Assembly: GCA_951799425.1 (NCBI GenBank)
Contig: OX637394.1
Span: 4,599,501-4,663,500, forward strand
DNA: 64,000 nt
Direction: 5' to 3'
From: Ilex aquifolium
Taxonomy: Eukaryota > Streptophyta > Magnoliopsida > Aquifoliales > Aquifoliaceae
Shown one piece after another: positions 12,532 through 24,745 of this stretch. The notes beneath the pieces were generated by a model. It ran no database searches. It was not told the DNA's origin and saw only the letters and a list, made by a program, of their open reading frames with translations. A program made the position numbers and the translations under genes. Position 1 is the first letter of the stretch; the number at the start of each line of letters is the position of its first letter.

Positions 12532-14285
12532 ACAAGCACAATTCTTAGGTAATCCACTTTGCTTAATTTTTGTTAAAAGCTTCTGTTGTGTAACTATGAG
12601 GCATGTTGTCAGTTATGTTTATTTTGGGTTTTTTTCCCTTTGGTTCCCTTTTGACACTTTTCTTTTCTTACTCCCATGTTGTACATGAGTTATGGGCTTT
12701 GCTTTAGCAACAGAAAGAAGTTCTTGTTTTAGTCACAGGGGTCCATTTTCAGTGAGTAAGACTTTGATATAGTTTATGCAAGATTGTATAACCTAAACAT
12801 GTGGGACATCCTAATTTCAAGTTTTTTACAGCCTTAATGTTCCAATCATCTCAAACTAATATTCTGGTTATCTAATCTTTGGGTACCATAGTATTCCTAA
12901 TTGTTACTAATTTTTTCTTGTGCTCACAACCCAATTGAGTCACTTACGTTGTAAGTTGTCTAGCGTGCTGCAAGCAACTGATATCCAAATGACTTGTGGG
13001 TTTTTTTCTGGAAGTTCCATGATTCTTTGACTTAGTGTCTGCTGCCTTCACCCAAGCATTTCATCATCTTCAATTCCAATGGCTTCTCTGTTTTACATTA
13101 TAACTCCCCAGTCTAGTCATGAATTCCAAATTGCTTGAATGGACAAAAAAACTTCTGAATCTTACTATGATCAATAGCAACGGAGATAAAACAGTTTAGA
13201 CTCTCGAAACTACACTGAAACCAGCTCATTGTTTACTCTTCAAATGATCAATGGACCAACTTTAGCACACCTTTGTTTGTCTGTGTTCTGTACCATGTAC
13301 TGTGAGTCAATGTATTGCATGTTACTAAACTAGAAGTTCTTGCCGAAGAAATTAGAAAAGTAACAGATGGAAGAAGGCTAATGATTTAGAATATTTTTAC
13401 TGTATTTCATGCTTGCATAAATAAAATATCACAGGACAGAACACAGACAAACAAATTGATGGTACAGTGTAAAGGTAAAAAGAAAATTTGATAGAAAACC
13501 ATTGATCTCTCAATTAACAAGTTTCTGATACGTATTTCTGTGATTTAAAACTTAAAACTTTTTTGAAATGTTAAACCTATAGCAACAATTGGAAAGCCTG
13601 AAGTATTTCATTATGTTTTGTTTTTAGTTCTAACTTCTTTGAATTTGACATTTTATAGATATCGTCAGATATAGTCATATGGATTAAAATGCTTAAACTG
13701 CTGAATCATGTTATTCCCCTTATTCTTCTCTTCCTGGCTGAACTTCGAGAGAAAAGAATGACTTTTCATTAAAAAGTTGAAGTTGCTGAACTCTGACTTT
13801 AATTCCATTAACCTAGGCCTCTTGATGCCAGCATGATATTAGCTAAGATTTTGCATACCATTTTCTCTTCACCTGTCTTCTTGGTGTGAAAGATTGGTGA
13901 AAAACTTTTCACATGATTCTTCTGTGCTGCTATTTTAAGGTTGTGATGTTGAGTGGATTTGTGTTTGTCCGAAAGGCTTTGAAATTCTCCTCATCTTGAC
14001 AAATGTAAATGCCTTGTCTCAAATGTAAAGTTTAGTTCGGATTTAAGATTTAGTGAGTTGATTACTGTGCTCCTTTCAACATAAGAAAGAGGGGAGTCGA
14101 AAAATTTTGCTAGCAACTGACCTCGAAAAGAAATTAGATGGACAACATATGGCGGAACAAATTAATGACAGCATCTGTACTGGAACAAAATACATCTTCT
14201 AAAGAGACAACCATGACCATATAGAGAGTCTAAGCAAAAAGCATGACAACATGTTATAGTTCAAAATTTTACAGTTTCACTAGTG
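12532..14285. other. Intergenic space between convergent genes
   Basis: It lies between the NPH3-family stop codon (+) and the tail of the PADRE gene (-). Both 3' UTRs must lie here. No further coding exon, RNA gene or clear repeat was recognised. Confidence 0.6.
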
Positions 14286-14500
14286 TCAACGAGCTAGCAA
14301 ACTCTCACATCCTGTTGGAGACTCTCTTTGACTACTTGCACTTGTAATTGACAAAGAAAAAGTTACCGTAAGATTGAGCGATTTACGAACACTGTCTTGC
14401 TTCCTCAGGCAAGATTTCAAGTTAACTACTTGTTTACAACTTTTGTACTGTAGATTACTAAGCTTGTTTTTAGGCAATGCTGCACCAATTTCATTTCCAT

Positions 14501-15112
14501 TTAAATGATATTCCTTAGAATGAAGAGGTCTAATGTAAGCTGATGAATCGACTTGATATTCGTGATCAAATTCTTGGTGGGTGTTTCTGGTCTTAATGAT
14601 TGGCTCAGGACGTGACTTAATGTAGAATTTTTTAGCGAGAATTCCACGGTATTTCCACCAGAGTCTTCTTCATGTGAACTTGTCCCATCCTGTGGCATAC
14701 ATTGAAATTGTCTCTGAAGGCATTGGTCATGGTAATGGTGCTTGGGTGTCATCCCAGCCCCTGAATGGGAAAGTGAACTTGTTTTGGGAGCGCAATGATG
14801 GTCCTGATTCTTTGGAGACTGGTACGGTTGTGAAGAAGGTTGGTTACACTGCCCTCTGGCCTTTAACAAACGATGGATTGTGCGATTAGGAACAATGTAG
14901 AACACTTCCCCTGGAATCAAAACAGACTCTGGTCGAACCACAATCCATGGAAACTTAAACACATCAGGACGTGCAACACAATGCCTCGGGTTCTTTCTCG
15001 TGACTTCAGCTGCAGTTATGGGTTCTTTGTGAATCTCCACATATCCACCTGGATGCACCAACTTTAGCACACCTTTTTCCCTGGTAGAAACTCTCATTGT
15101 AGGTTGCTTCAT
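14501..15112 (-). CDS. PADRE (DUF4228) domain protein with a displaced C-terminal frame
   Basis: A single open frame of 203 codons starts at 15,112 (MKQPTMRVSTREKGVLKLVH). The N-terminal PADRE signature is clear: LVHPGGYVEIHKEPITAAEV, NPRHCVARPDVFKFPWIVV and GEVFYIVPNRTIHRLL. PADRE proteins are plant-specific, often stress- or pathogen-induced, and have no known biochemical activity. The family usually ends in a basic motif near SCLRK-DSVRK. Here that motif (NLKSCLRKQDSVRKSLNLTV) lies downstream in a different frame that stays open to a stop at 14,286. The annotated frame instead ends at 14,501 with an atypical tail. A one-base loss, or a sequencing error, between about 14,570 and 14,700 would explain this; a short intron is less likely. 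The N-terminal assignment is firm; the true C-terminus is not. Confidence 0.75.
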   Translation of the reverse strand: MKQPTMRVSTREKGVLKLVHPGGYVEIHKEPITAAEVTRKNPRHCVARPDVFKFPWIVVRPESVLIPGEVFYIVPNRTIHRLLKARGQCNQPSSQPYQSPKNQDHHCAPKTSSLSHSGAGMTPKHHYHDQCLQRQFQCMPQDGTSSHEEDSGGNTVEFSLKNSTLSHVLSQSLRPETPTKNLITNIKSIHQLTLDLFILRNII

Positions 15113-16250
15113 TCTGGCTGTTAGGTAAACAGAACAACCAAAGGGGAAGGAACATAAGGCAACCTATTTACCCTTTTGTAATTTGCCTTCTTTACTAACT
15201 AACAAAAACATGGTGGAGAATTCTATGAAAGGATCATTGGAGGTATCAGGTATGGCCCACTTTGTTTTAAGAAGTTGTTGTGATTGGATAATCCAGTTTA
15301 AATATCAGATAAAGGTGGAAGGATCTTAGAAGGTCCCTTTGTCTTCTTTTGGTGTTTTATGAACTAACTCTATGTGCAATAGCCGGAGTTGTTCACCAAA
15401 TTATGACACTTTCAATGTGCTGTAATTTCTATCTTATTTGACTCACGGTTTTCATTGCAAAGTATGTTTTGCAAACACACTTTGACATTGAAAAACGTGG
15501 GTCAAATTAACGCTTTCATAAAAACTATCGTAGGTAAGTAAATAAGTTCAAAAGAACGTCTTTGGGAGGGAGGAAGGTTTAAAAATCACAGTAGTTTGAT
15601 CATTGATTCTATCTTAACCCGCCCCGCCGAGGCCAAAAGAAAGGGCACATTACATTCAAAACACATTATTGAATTATAAAAAATGGTTTTGCAGATAAAG
15701 AGGCGCCATGGCCTAGTCAAAGAGCCTCAAATGGATTACGTAGGAAACTTGAGCAATGACCAAAAAACAACTCATTGCAATAACAGTAATTTAAGAGGAA
15801 AAGCCGCAAACAGCAGCTTATGGACAATGAAAAAGCTGTAATGGGAGACCTAGTTAATAACTATCCCTTGGAAAAAACGTGATCATTCACCTTATTAGTC
15901 CCTTTTGTTTTCGTGAAGATCATGTTGAAAGCTAAATGAGATTCCTCTTTAGCAGAGGTTTGTTTTATAGAGTCAAACAACCAATAAACACCTGACAAGC
16001 CTTTGGTCCAATAGTACTCAGAGTTCATGGTTTCGTTGATAGAGCAAAATTCACGAGACAAACAAATAAACGAAGTCATATAAAAGATACAACTTTCCCA
16101 ATGGCATACCAACGATGAGGAAAATCTCGTGTCTCAGAAAGTAAAGGCAAGAGAAAACAAGCACATAATCGTTACCACTTCGAAGTTGAAATATTCTACT
16201 ATCCCCAGAATCTTCAAATAGAGTCGAACCTGACAATAAGTTTTTTTTTT
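15113..16250. other. Intergenic region between the PADRE gene and cytochrome b5
   Basis: It should hold the PADRE promoter (read leftward from 15,113) and the end of the cytochrome b5 transcript. The two short minus-strand frames at 15,861-16,236 have no recognisable domain. No tRNA or transposon was identified. Confidence 0.5.
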
Positions 16251-16288
16251 TTTGGGTGGGGAGGGAGGGAGGGGGGGGGAAGGGGGTT
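16244..16288. repeat. T-run followed by G-rich tract with quadruplex potential
   Basis: About a dozen T are followed by gggtggggagggagggaggg and a longer G run. There are well over four G tracts of three or more within 40 bp. The tract lies just past the cytochrome b5 stop codon. The b5 transcript would read it as C-rich. Confidence 0.8.
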
Positions 16289-16350
16289 GTTAAGTCACTT
16301 GGACAAACTTATTTACGGATTGCATTCCAATTCTCTCATATGCTCGAATA

Positions 16351-19300
16351 TTAAGCTGAGGATTTGGTATAGAAACGGATACCAACAGCCACACTCAAGA
16401 TAAGCATCGGAACTAAGAACTGGAGCAGCTTGATGATGAAATCTGATGTCTTGTCTTGGTTGTAGTGAGGCTGGTTGGGAGGAGTATACTTGGTCGAGCT
16501 GGGGATGGTTTCTGAATTAATGTCACCAACATAGAAGTCATCTATCAGCGCTCTTGCACTGCCACTGTGGCCGACATCCTCAAAATCATCAGTTGCATCC
16601 TTCCCTGCAACAGATAAATCATCAGGAAATCAACCAGGGTCCATGTATTGTATTGCTTAGCCCCAAATTTTGTATTCTGGGTCTCTGATGCTACAATAAA
16701 CTTCCAACTTAAAAGTTTACTGCTATGTGTAAACTTTCCCTACAACTCAAACAGCAACACAAGGAAGTCACCATAGCTATTCGTAATGTGACAAATATTG
16801 CAAGTTTTTGTTGTACCTGTGGCCGACAACAAAACCTCGTCACCACCAGGATGGTCCTCCAAGAACTTTGTCACATCATATACCTGTTCCAACATATTAA
16901 TGCATGGACGGAATCAGAACACTGAACTCGTGTGCATGAGGTGTTGTAGAGTTGCACCTTCTAAGCACAAGTTAAAATCCACATGTATAGCTTTCGCTAA
17001 TAGCATTCAAAAATATCCATCCTTGTAAAAATCAAAAAGATCAGGCAAGAAATCAAAACATGTTAAGGAGGCGTAAAATCTAAGTCTGGGTCCATTTTAA
17101 ATATATCATTCATTATATCTCATCCCACAGGAGTCAATATTGGACAAGCGATCTTATCAAAAAAATTCATAAAAATCATACAGTAATTAAATAAAAAAAA
17201 TTGTAAGCCAAGCAATAGGAATTCAATCATTTGATGATATGAAAATTTATGACATTCGCGGAAATTTGAGAACAGGCTAAAATCATAAGTTACAATAAGA
17301 CCTAAACGAAAATTCTTCCCCAAGTGGGAATATTTAGACCCCCAATCAAATATTATCATGCATTCAACACATATATCTAACAAACTGATACGTGGCCAAG
17401 AAGAAAAAGAAAGAATACAACATCCACAATCAGAGGATAACCCCCATATTGACCTGACATCAACTTCCCATAAAACACTGATCAGATCAAAGGCACTAGA
17501 ATAACTCAATGGCGCAAAACAGTTAGTTTTCAAGTGATCTGAGCATGGAATGGAAAATTATGACAAAATTCATCATTTCTTTTAATGAAATCCACATGAA
17601 AGGTAAAGGGCAACTACTCCATATAAGATAGTGGTAAATAAGATTTATGCTAGATGCAAGAAAAAAAAAATAAGGGAAAAAGATCTTTAAACAGACAATC
17701 ACTGCATATCAAGTGAACAAGCAATTGAAACAACGCAACAATGTTGAACCAGTAACACAGCAAAAAATGTAATTACAAGTTCAAAAACACTAGATCACAT
17801 AATCATATTGATAATGACAACAATCAACCATCTCAAAAGATTTTAAAAATTGTGAACATTTTCCCAGTATTTAAACCACAAAAGGAGAATCCACCATTTG
17901 ATGTGTTTAACCACAATTGTATTCCCTGTATTGGATCATTAAAGGCGGATCCTTCCATTTTCACCTTGTAATCTCATGTTGGTATTCCTGATATATTAAG
18001 AAAAGGAAAATCTTGCATCTGAACCTAAGGGTCCAACATGGGTTTTCCTGATTTTAAGTTACTAACAGGGTAATCATGCATCAAAAGCTCCCCATTTGAG
18101 TACTCCCAATACTGAATAATTTAGCAAAATCCCGCATCTAAACCACAGAGCGGCAACTCCAATATCAAATAGTTTGTCAAATCTTGCATCTATACCTCAC
18201 CTAGGCAAATAACATTACACTTCCCCTCAATTTCACTCAATGGTAGTAACCACCATATATGGGTGAGGGGCCATTTATAAATGGGAGGTCCTACTTAAAT
18301 CCATGGTAAATGGCATAAATTGAGAGTGAAAATTGAGTGAAAACGTAATAGAGATGGTCTCAATCTTATAAACATCACAACTTAATTCATGCAAGAATCA
18401 AAAGGTGTCCCACATCTAAGAAGCACGGACATAGACACGGATACGACACGAACACGATATCTCTCAAAAAAGTAGGACACGGACCCGTTGTAAACACGTT
18501 ATAAATAATTGTGTTATCTGTATAAAAGTTAATAATTTATTCCAAATATAGTGATAATGATACATTATTCATAAAAAACTCAATACTTTATGATAGGTAA
18601 ATGTTATGTCTAATTTTGTAGTGTGAATTTTTGGACCAAAGCATCATAATAGTCAATAATCATCAATTTTGTGTGTAAAAAACGTGTACCCAACATATAT
18701 AATGTAAATGATTGTTCTCATTTTCTCAATTCTTTTTTTTTTTTTTTAACTTTTATGCATCTTTTATTTTTATTATTATATTTTTAATATAACTTCAAAA
18801 TGTCTAGTGTTGGTAGTTATATGTTTTCTCATATAAGATACTTATTAGTCAAACTTTTGAGCTTCGTTAATCACAACACATGTTTATTGTTTAGTAGTAG
18901 ACATGACCTAAAGTATCAAGAAGTGTTAGATAAGTGTCTGAAATTAAAAATTTATTATTTAATTATGGACATGGATAACAGAGTGTCAGACACGTGTCCG
19001 AGAGAGTCTGGTGAGTGTCTGGTGAGTGTCGGTGTCCTACACGAATACATCACCTTCTCGAGAAGTGTCCATGCTTCATAGTCCCACATAAATAAAAGGG
19101 AATGTTTGGCTGAGTTTATCAACTAGAAACTTCAGGATCCAGAATTATCTTTAAAGTATCTAGGCTTATTTTAATTTTTACCAGAATCAATCGACTGAAG
19201 TGCCTATATAGAGAGATCTAAGCATTTAGATTCAAAATTTTTATCACTGTCAAATAGGCAAAGTCTCAGAACTCTGCTACAACACAAATCTATATAAACT

Positions 19301-19677
19301 GGTAAAGAGAGCTATACCAAATAATTGATAAAAAAAAAAAAGCTTTACCAAATAATCAAAAAGAAGGGAAAAAAAAACCCAATTGTCAAATAGAGAACAG
19401 AGTATCTAAATCAGATTAGATTCATCTTACCATTCAAAAAAAAAACTCGGTGCACACAACAAAATCTATAACCCAGATTAAGAAAAAAGAAAGATAATGA
19501 ATATTCTGGATCTTTGACGGATCTGGTTAGTAAAGGCATGTGGTAGCATTGACTAATCGAACCACATGTAAGAAACTGAAAAAAATATACCTTTCCACCG
19601 ATGACGAGCCAACAGTCCTTGGGATTGTTGTGCTCGGAGACCTCGGCTAAAGTAAAGACCTTTCCGTGGGCACCCAT
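16351..19677 (-). CDS. CYTB5: Cytochrome b5, tail-anchored (endoplasmic reticulum type)
   Basis: Three exons on the minus strand, 19677-19591, 16883-16817 and 16604-16351, join in frame to 135 codons, the usual length of plant microsomal cytochrome b5. It starts MGAHGKVFTLAEVSEHNNPK. The heme-binding core is intact: DHPGG gives the first axial His (about residue 40) and VGHSGSA the second (about residue 64). A C-terminal hydrophobic segment (LLQFLVPMLILSVAVGIRFY) is the tail anchor. The short polar end (TKSSA) suits ER rather than mitochondrial targeting. The protein passes electrons to membrane desaturases, hydroxylases and some P450 enzymes. Intron 1 is long (2.7 kb) and hosts at least one MITE. 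A GA-rich stretch lies at 19,797-19,812 in the likely leader. Confidence 0.95.
18215..18360. mobile_element. Possible small fold-back MITE in cytochrome b5 intron 1
   Basis: CTCAATTTCACTC on the left pairs with a near-complement (gagtgaaaattgag) on the right. A perfect 14-bp palindrome, ccatttataaatgg, lies between them at 18,271-18,284. No clear target duplication was seen. Confidence 0.35.
18416..19080. mobile_element. Mutator-like MITE with perfect 9-bp target duplication
   Basis: The element begins ctaagaagcacggaca. Its right end, read on the other strand, begins tatgaagcatggacac, so the ends are imperfect inverted repeats. GTCCCACAT lies directly outside both ends (18,407-18,415 and 19,081-19,089), a perfect 9-bp target duplication typical of Mutator-like elements. 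The interior has no transposase and contains gtgtctggtgagtgtc minisatellite-like repeats. It sits in cytochrome b5 intron 1. Confidence 0.8.
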
Positions 19678-19689
19678 TTGGGGAAAAAA

Positions 19690-21900
19690 AACAGAAAAAT
19701 TGAGAACAATGGAGGTAAAGATCTGTGCTTTTAGCTCTTCAAAGCCTGTCAAAGGGCTTGAAGAGGGTGAGAGATGTGTAAATTACAAAGGAAACAGAGA
19801 GAGAGAGAGAGAGGAGGGGAGTGTGTAGGGGATTGGGGGTTGTTGGTGAGTCAATAATTGAAGGTGGTAGATTTAAGTGGGTATGGGGTTGGTAAGCGAA
19901 GGAGGAGACATGTGCTGTACTGTACAGTGTCAGAATTGGAACAACAATGCCATATTTTTCTAAAATATTTGTTGAATTTTATAATAATGTTGTAGGTAAA
20001 TAATTAACAAAATCTCGATTCAACCACTCATATTAATTTCAAATTATTGAATTAGCTATTTTTATAACTTTGTTGTGTGCTATTTTTGCACTTGTGTCCC
20101 TCCTATATGATCTAATTGCTCTTTGCCCCTATTTTTCTTGAAAATTGGTATGAATTTTATTAATCGATGATTAACACGATATCAAGATTATCATAGTCAC
20201 GCCGAACGTCTCAATCTCTTGCGTAATAACTTAACTGTTTGTGGTTTTTTTTTTTTGGTTCAACGGTCAAAAGTGTTCAGTCTAGTTTATACGTACTTCG
20301 ACTAATCTCATTCTCGATCCAATTAAAGGCAGGTCATCCACGCTGAGATTAGGGAATTCACGAGGGATTAATCCATCATAGTCTGGTTATAATGAATTGT
20401 CAAAATTCGAACTCAAGACGTCTGACTTTACATGTTATTTCTGTTACCATTTGAGTTATCCATTGGGATTAACTGTGTGTGACATTCACACTAAAAGATT
20501 TTGGCAAATATGAATGAGAAAATCTTTGTGTTTTTTTAGGAATAAAATGAAAAGGATTATCTAAAAAAATAATTTAACATTATAACAACTCATAAAAGCT
20601 AACAATCATGGCTTTTGTTAATTTAGTAAATGGTTGATAAGAGAATGAATAAGTCCCCATCAATTGTTGTCCAAAATTAAGTCCAACCAAATGTTAGTTA
20701 TGAAGAATATCAGTTTATTGATGTTCATAGTTTGTACCTAAGAAAGAGGCAAAAAAAAAAAAAAGAAAGAAAGAAAATGAGATGGGGATATATAATAAAG
20801 TAATTATGGCAGTCAAAAAGGAAAGGAAAACAAAGGAATATAGTCTATTGGCCGTTGTGACTTGAGTTAAATTAAAGTACGTCTTTAAGGACATGTTTGG
20901 TATAAAGGTTTAGATGAGGTTGAAAGAGTGAATTTTGTGAAAATTGTACAATAAACCTTCTAAACTCGTGTGAGAAATGATTGAACGTAAGATCTCTGCA
21001 CTACCAAAAATCAAACTCAACTACAATACCACTCCTAAAGATTATCTTCGTCTTGTTAGAAGTATGCACAAAGATGCCAATGTAACTATGTAAGAAATGT
21101 TGAAATCAGAGGGCCATGTGAAAAATTATTAGATCACATTTAGAACCACTAAAATATTCAATGATTTCCTCTCGGGATCATCATGTTGGACAACAGAGCG
21201 ATGTGTGGCTACCACACGTTAAGCAAAAACGATAAATTATAATAGGATAGTACTCCGTTAAAAAAAAAAATGGTATCGTATTGAAAATAAAATGAAATTA
21301 CAATGTTTGGGTGTAATTTCAAAAATATTATGAACAATCATGAATTACTTTAGTTTATTGTAACTTTTCTTTTTTTAGTTATACTTTAATTTTTAAAAGT
21401 TATAACTATTTTTGATTGATTATGTTCTTTTGAGTTGTAAGTAATTACATCTCAAAAAATGATAACTTTACTTTAAAATTTTATGACTTTTAGTACAATA
21501 TTTCATTCCTATCATAGTCTTCCTTGATATAATAACCTCTTGAAATTATAATTTTTTTTGTTATTGGGTGTTCAGACTTGTGTTGAGTATTTTCTCGTGA
21601 TTTTAAACCGATCATCATAACTCGAACTAGTTTAAGAATATATCATTTGAGGAATGAGGGTGACCAATCCTTAAAAAGTATGAAAAGTATTGAATAAATT
21701 TGACCACTAGATCATCCATAAGAGTTCTAGGTGTGTTTGTTTGAGTTAATAAGCCTAGCTGCTAAAAAAAAAAAAAAAGTTAATAAGCCTTAAAGATCTC
21801 TCCTTTGTGAACTAATGAGACAATTGCCAACCCTACTACCAATTTATTTTTGGCCTTTTGTTTGTCCTAAAGTTAAATTCACATGTCATAGGCCACACAA
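19690..21900. other. Gene-free AT-rich DNA upstream of cytochrome b5
   Basis: The cytochrome b5 promoter should lie just right of 19,677. Beyond that there is only a SINE-like copy, poly-A/T tracts, an AAAG-rich run near 20,750-20,775 and no recognisable coding exon. Confidence 0.5.
20255..20470 (-). repeat. SINE-like dispersed repeat, copy 3
   Basis: On the minus strand it reads ggataactcaaatggtaaca (A-box-like), then ttgagttcgaattttgacaa (B-box-like), cgtggatgacctgcctttaa and gtataaactagactgaacac. It is the best preserved of the four main copies. Confidence 0.55.
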
Positions 21901-21926
21901 GGACAAAAAACTTTTTTCAAAAGCAG

Positions 21927-22112
21927 AATATTATACAATTCAAATGAAATTTAAAATTTTTTAAATCAAATGCATATCATCTCTTCTACGAGTGTTCGAG
22001 TAGTGGGTCTTATTAAAAAAATTAATGGGACCCACTCATCCAAAAAATGATATACATTTGAATTACAATTTTTTGAATTTTATTTAAATTGTATAGCATT
22101 ACTCAAAATTAT
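21927..22112. mobile_element. Fold-back MITE-like inverted repeat
   Basis: The left arm (attatacaattcaaatgaaa, with atgcatatcat, to gtagtgggtcttatt) and the right arm (aatgggacccactcatcc to tttaaattgtatagcatta) are extended reverse complements with scattered mismatches. Arms are about 85 bp around a short centre. Confidence 0.6.
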
Positions 22113-23213
22113 AAATGAATTTGTTGATATTAATAAGGTACATAGTCAGGCCTTGTATTTTTTTTTTCAAATTTTAATCAGAAATGTCCGAATTATCTTA
22201 CCTACACTTCGACTAACCTCTTCTACAAATTAGTTAAAAGTACGTCAATCTCACCAAACCAGGCCCTGTGCCAAAAGCAGAGAGTACCCAACCCAGGTCC
22301 CAAAATTTAAATCATGATGGTGGGGTAATGAATTTTGTCTTTCAATAGTTTGCTATGCATTCACTTTCTGCTCCACCACTTTATTAATCAATGAAGAAAG
22401 ATGGTTGGCTGGTTGGTTGGGCAGTCCCATTCAAAGACCCCATCGTCTGGAAACCACTTTTGCATTATTTCTTCATTAAATAACAATAACGAATGATACT
22501 ATTTTTAGAGTAAACGACAGGATGAGACGTAGATTATACCTTTTTATGAAAGTAATACAGTACAAAAAGTAACAACGTGTAATTTCAATAATACAACAAT
22601 TCAGTCTAGTCGACTATTGTTTCACTCAGATTTACACAATCGAATAAAACAGAAGATTCACACGACAATTTTTTATATTGTCCAGAAAAATAAAACAGTA
22701 GTGAAGAATATAAAAGTGTGCGAGTCTCGATATCTCACTTAACTCAATAATTAGATAGCACTAGTAGTGTGATCCAAAACTAAACGTTCGTTACTTTGTT
22801 CGTAAATTTTTTTTTGCTTTATTTTTAATATTTTTTCTTATTTCTGTACATGATTATTTGTTATTACCAAATCTAAATTGTTTTACATGAAAAATCTGCA
22901 CCCAATTTTATTAAAATAGACAACATTATTATTTTTTCTTTAATTAAGGGTGTAATTTGGAAATTTATAATTTTTTTGACATATAAATTGAAAATTTAGG
23001 ATCCTTCACCCAATAAGGAAAAATAAAAGTACTAAAAGAGCTGTCGCTACAAACCAAAAAAAAAACAGAGCTGTCGCCACAAAATCTCAGATCCAACCAA
23101 GAATTCAGATTGCCTGACAGATAAAGAAATTAAATGCAGAGTAGGTGGGTGACGAAATGTGTGATAATTGGGGGGTGTAGGTCAGCATTCGTTTTGCTAT
23201 TTAGGGTTAATTG

Positions 23214-23375
23214 TATTTGAGGTCATCAAAATATAAGATTTGTCTTATTTTGGTCCTCAATATTTCAATTGTGTCATTTTAGTCCCTAAAATATTGAATA
23301 TGTTTTTATGCGGTCCCACAAACAGATAACGTCCAGATTGCTAACTATTTTTTATCATAAATTTCGACAGAGTTC
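23214..23375. mobile_element. Half copy of the long-TIR Mutator-like MITE family
   Basis: It starts gggttaattgtatttgaggt, continues through ttattttggtcctcaatatt and cctaaaatattgaatatg, and ends near tttttatcataaattt. This matches the left arm of the elements at 37,728-38,259 and 45,037-46,154. The right arm is missing. The copy keeps the uninterrupted site (ttgaatatgttttta) at which a Helitron inserted into the 45-kb copy. Confidence 0.75.
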
Positions 23376-23570
23376 CATAGCCTTATCCTTCAATTATAGC
23401 ACTTACTAAATATTTGGACAGAAGGAGTGTCATTGTTTTGCTGGTATGAATAAATCATTTTACATGACTTTTTTTTTTTTTTTGGTTTACTTAACTCGTG
23501 TTTTGATATTTTGATTTATATAAACACTTAACCAATTGTGATACAGAGTCTTTACTTCATCTAGGATATG

Positions 23571-24157
23571 TGATGTATATGCTGATGGACCACACCCAAT
23601 GACCCAACTCATGTTGAAAGCCCGATTTAAATTAAGAGCCCAACTTATAAAGATCAGTATCCAGTCCAAAGGAGTTCACGCCCAATCAAGCTCGCCAAGG
23701 GAGTAAGCAGGATCATTCAAGAGCCTCATCCACGCCGTCTGGGAAAGAGTCAACCCCCACGTCATCTTTTGACCGAATCTTATAAAAAGCACCATAACTA
23801 TCTCGTCCGTTGAGAATAGGTCGTCAGCTCTACTAGATTAGTCGTTTAGTTACTAATAACTCGCCTCAATCTGTTATGAGGCGATTATAAATTGTAAGTC
23901 CCACTAACACTTGAGAGACATCACATTCAGTCGAGCACATCTCTCTTATCTCTCTCAGCTTATAATTCTCTGCTTTCCCTATACACCTGAAGTAATAAAA
24001 TACCCTGACGACCCTAGCCATTCAAAGTGGACGTAGGTCACGTTGACCGAACCACTATAAATCCTTGTCTTGTCTGTGTTTCTATCTCTCTACTTTACTA
24101 CTGTATTTATTACTATTTACTTGATAAATGGTGTGCAAACTAATTTGTACATCATCA
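23571..24157 (+). mobile_element. Solo LTR (587 bp)
   Basis: The sequence starts tgatgtatatgctgatgg and ends tttgtacatcatca, so it has TG...CA ends with an inverted TGATGTA/TACATCA. TATG flanks it directly on both sides (23,567-23,570 and 24,158-24,161). Inside are a TATA-like tataaaaagc at 23,781 and an aataaa signal at about 23,994, in the right order for an LTR on the + strand. No internal retrotransposon sequence is attached, so this is probably the product of LTR-LTR recombination. Confidence 0.65.
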
Positions 24158-24380
24158 TATGTCATTTCGAAGTGATCTATTAATAAGTCATTTCATTAGA
24201 AGATTTTTTAGAAGAAATATGGGATTATGTTTTTGAAGATAATATTGCTATTAGATGATGATTCTATTTATAAAGTCAAATCAATTCGCTCTAAGAAGGA
24301 ATATTTGAATATCTTAAGACTCTTGACAGATTTTTGGTCAAGCATTATTATAGGAGAAGAGAATTATGAAATTCAAACCT

Positions 24381-24745
24381 TTAACTTTAAAGTCCAACTG
24401 CAATAGCAATGGTCATCCGCTGACAAAGTCCTCGTGTAGTCGTATTGACCGTTTAACTCCAAAGTTATTATGTAGCATTTATGACGGTGACTTTAAGACT
24501 GCAGTTCTTTAAAGTCCCAACCACAAGAGCGTTGGTCATCCTTCCACTAACCTCATCGTACTGATAGTTCAACTCCAAAATTATTATGCAGCATTTATTA
24601 CTGTGAATTAAGACTGCAATTCTTTAAAGTCCAACCGCAAGAGCGGTTGGTCATCCGCTAACCTCCTTGTATTCTTTTGAAAGTTCAACTCCAAAGTTAT
24701 TATGCAGCATTTATTACAGTGAATTAAGACAGTAGTTCTTAGATT
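24381..24745. repeat. Three imperfect tandem copies of a 115-122 bp unit
   Basis: Copies start near 24,389, 24,511 and 24,626. Each carries ctttaaagtccaac, gcaagagcggttggtcatcc, caactccaaagttattatg, cagcatttatta and gtgaattaagac, with small differences. No coding signal is seen. Confidence 0.85.

Noticed and set aside
17120-17533. 137-codon minus-strand frame
   Set aside because: It lies within cytochrome b5 intron 1, has no recognisable motif, and has intron-like base composition.
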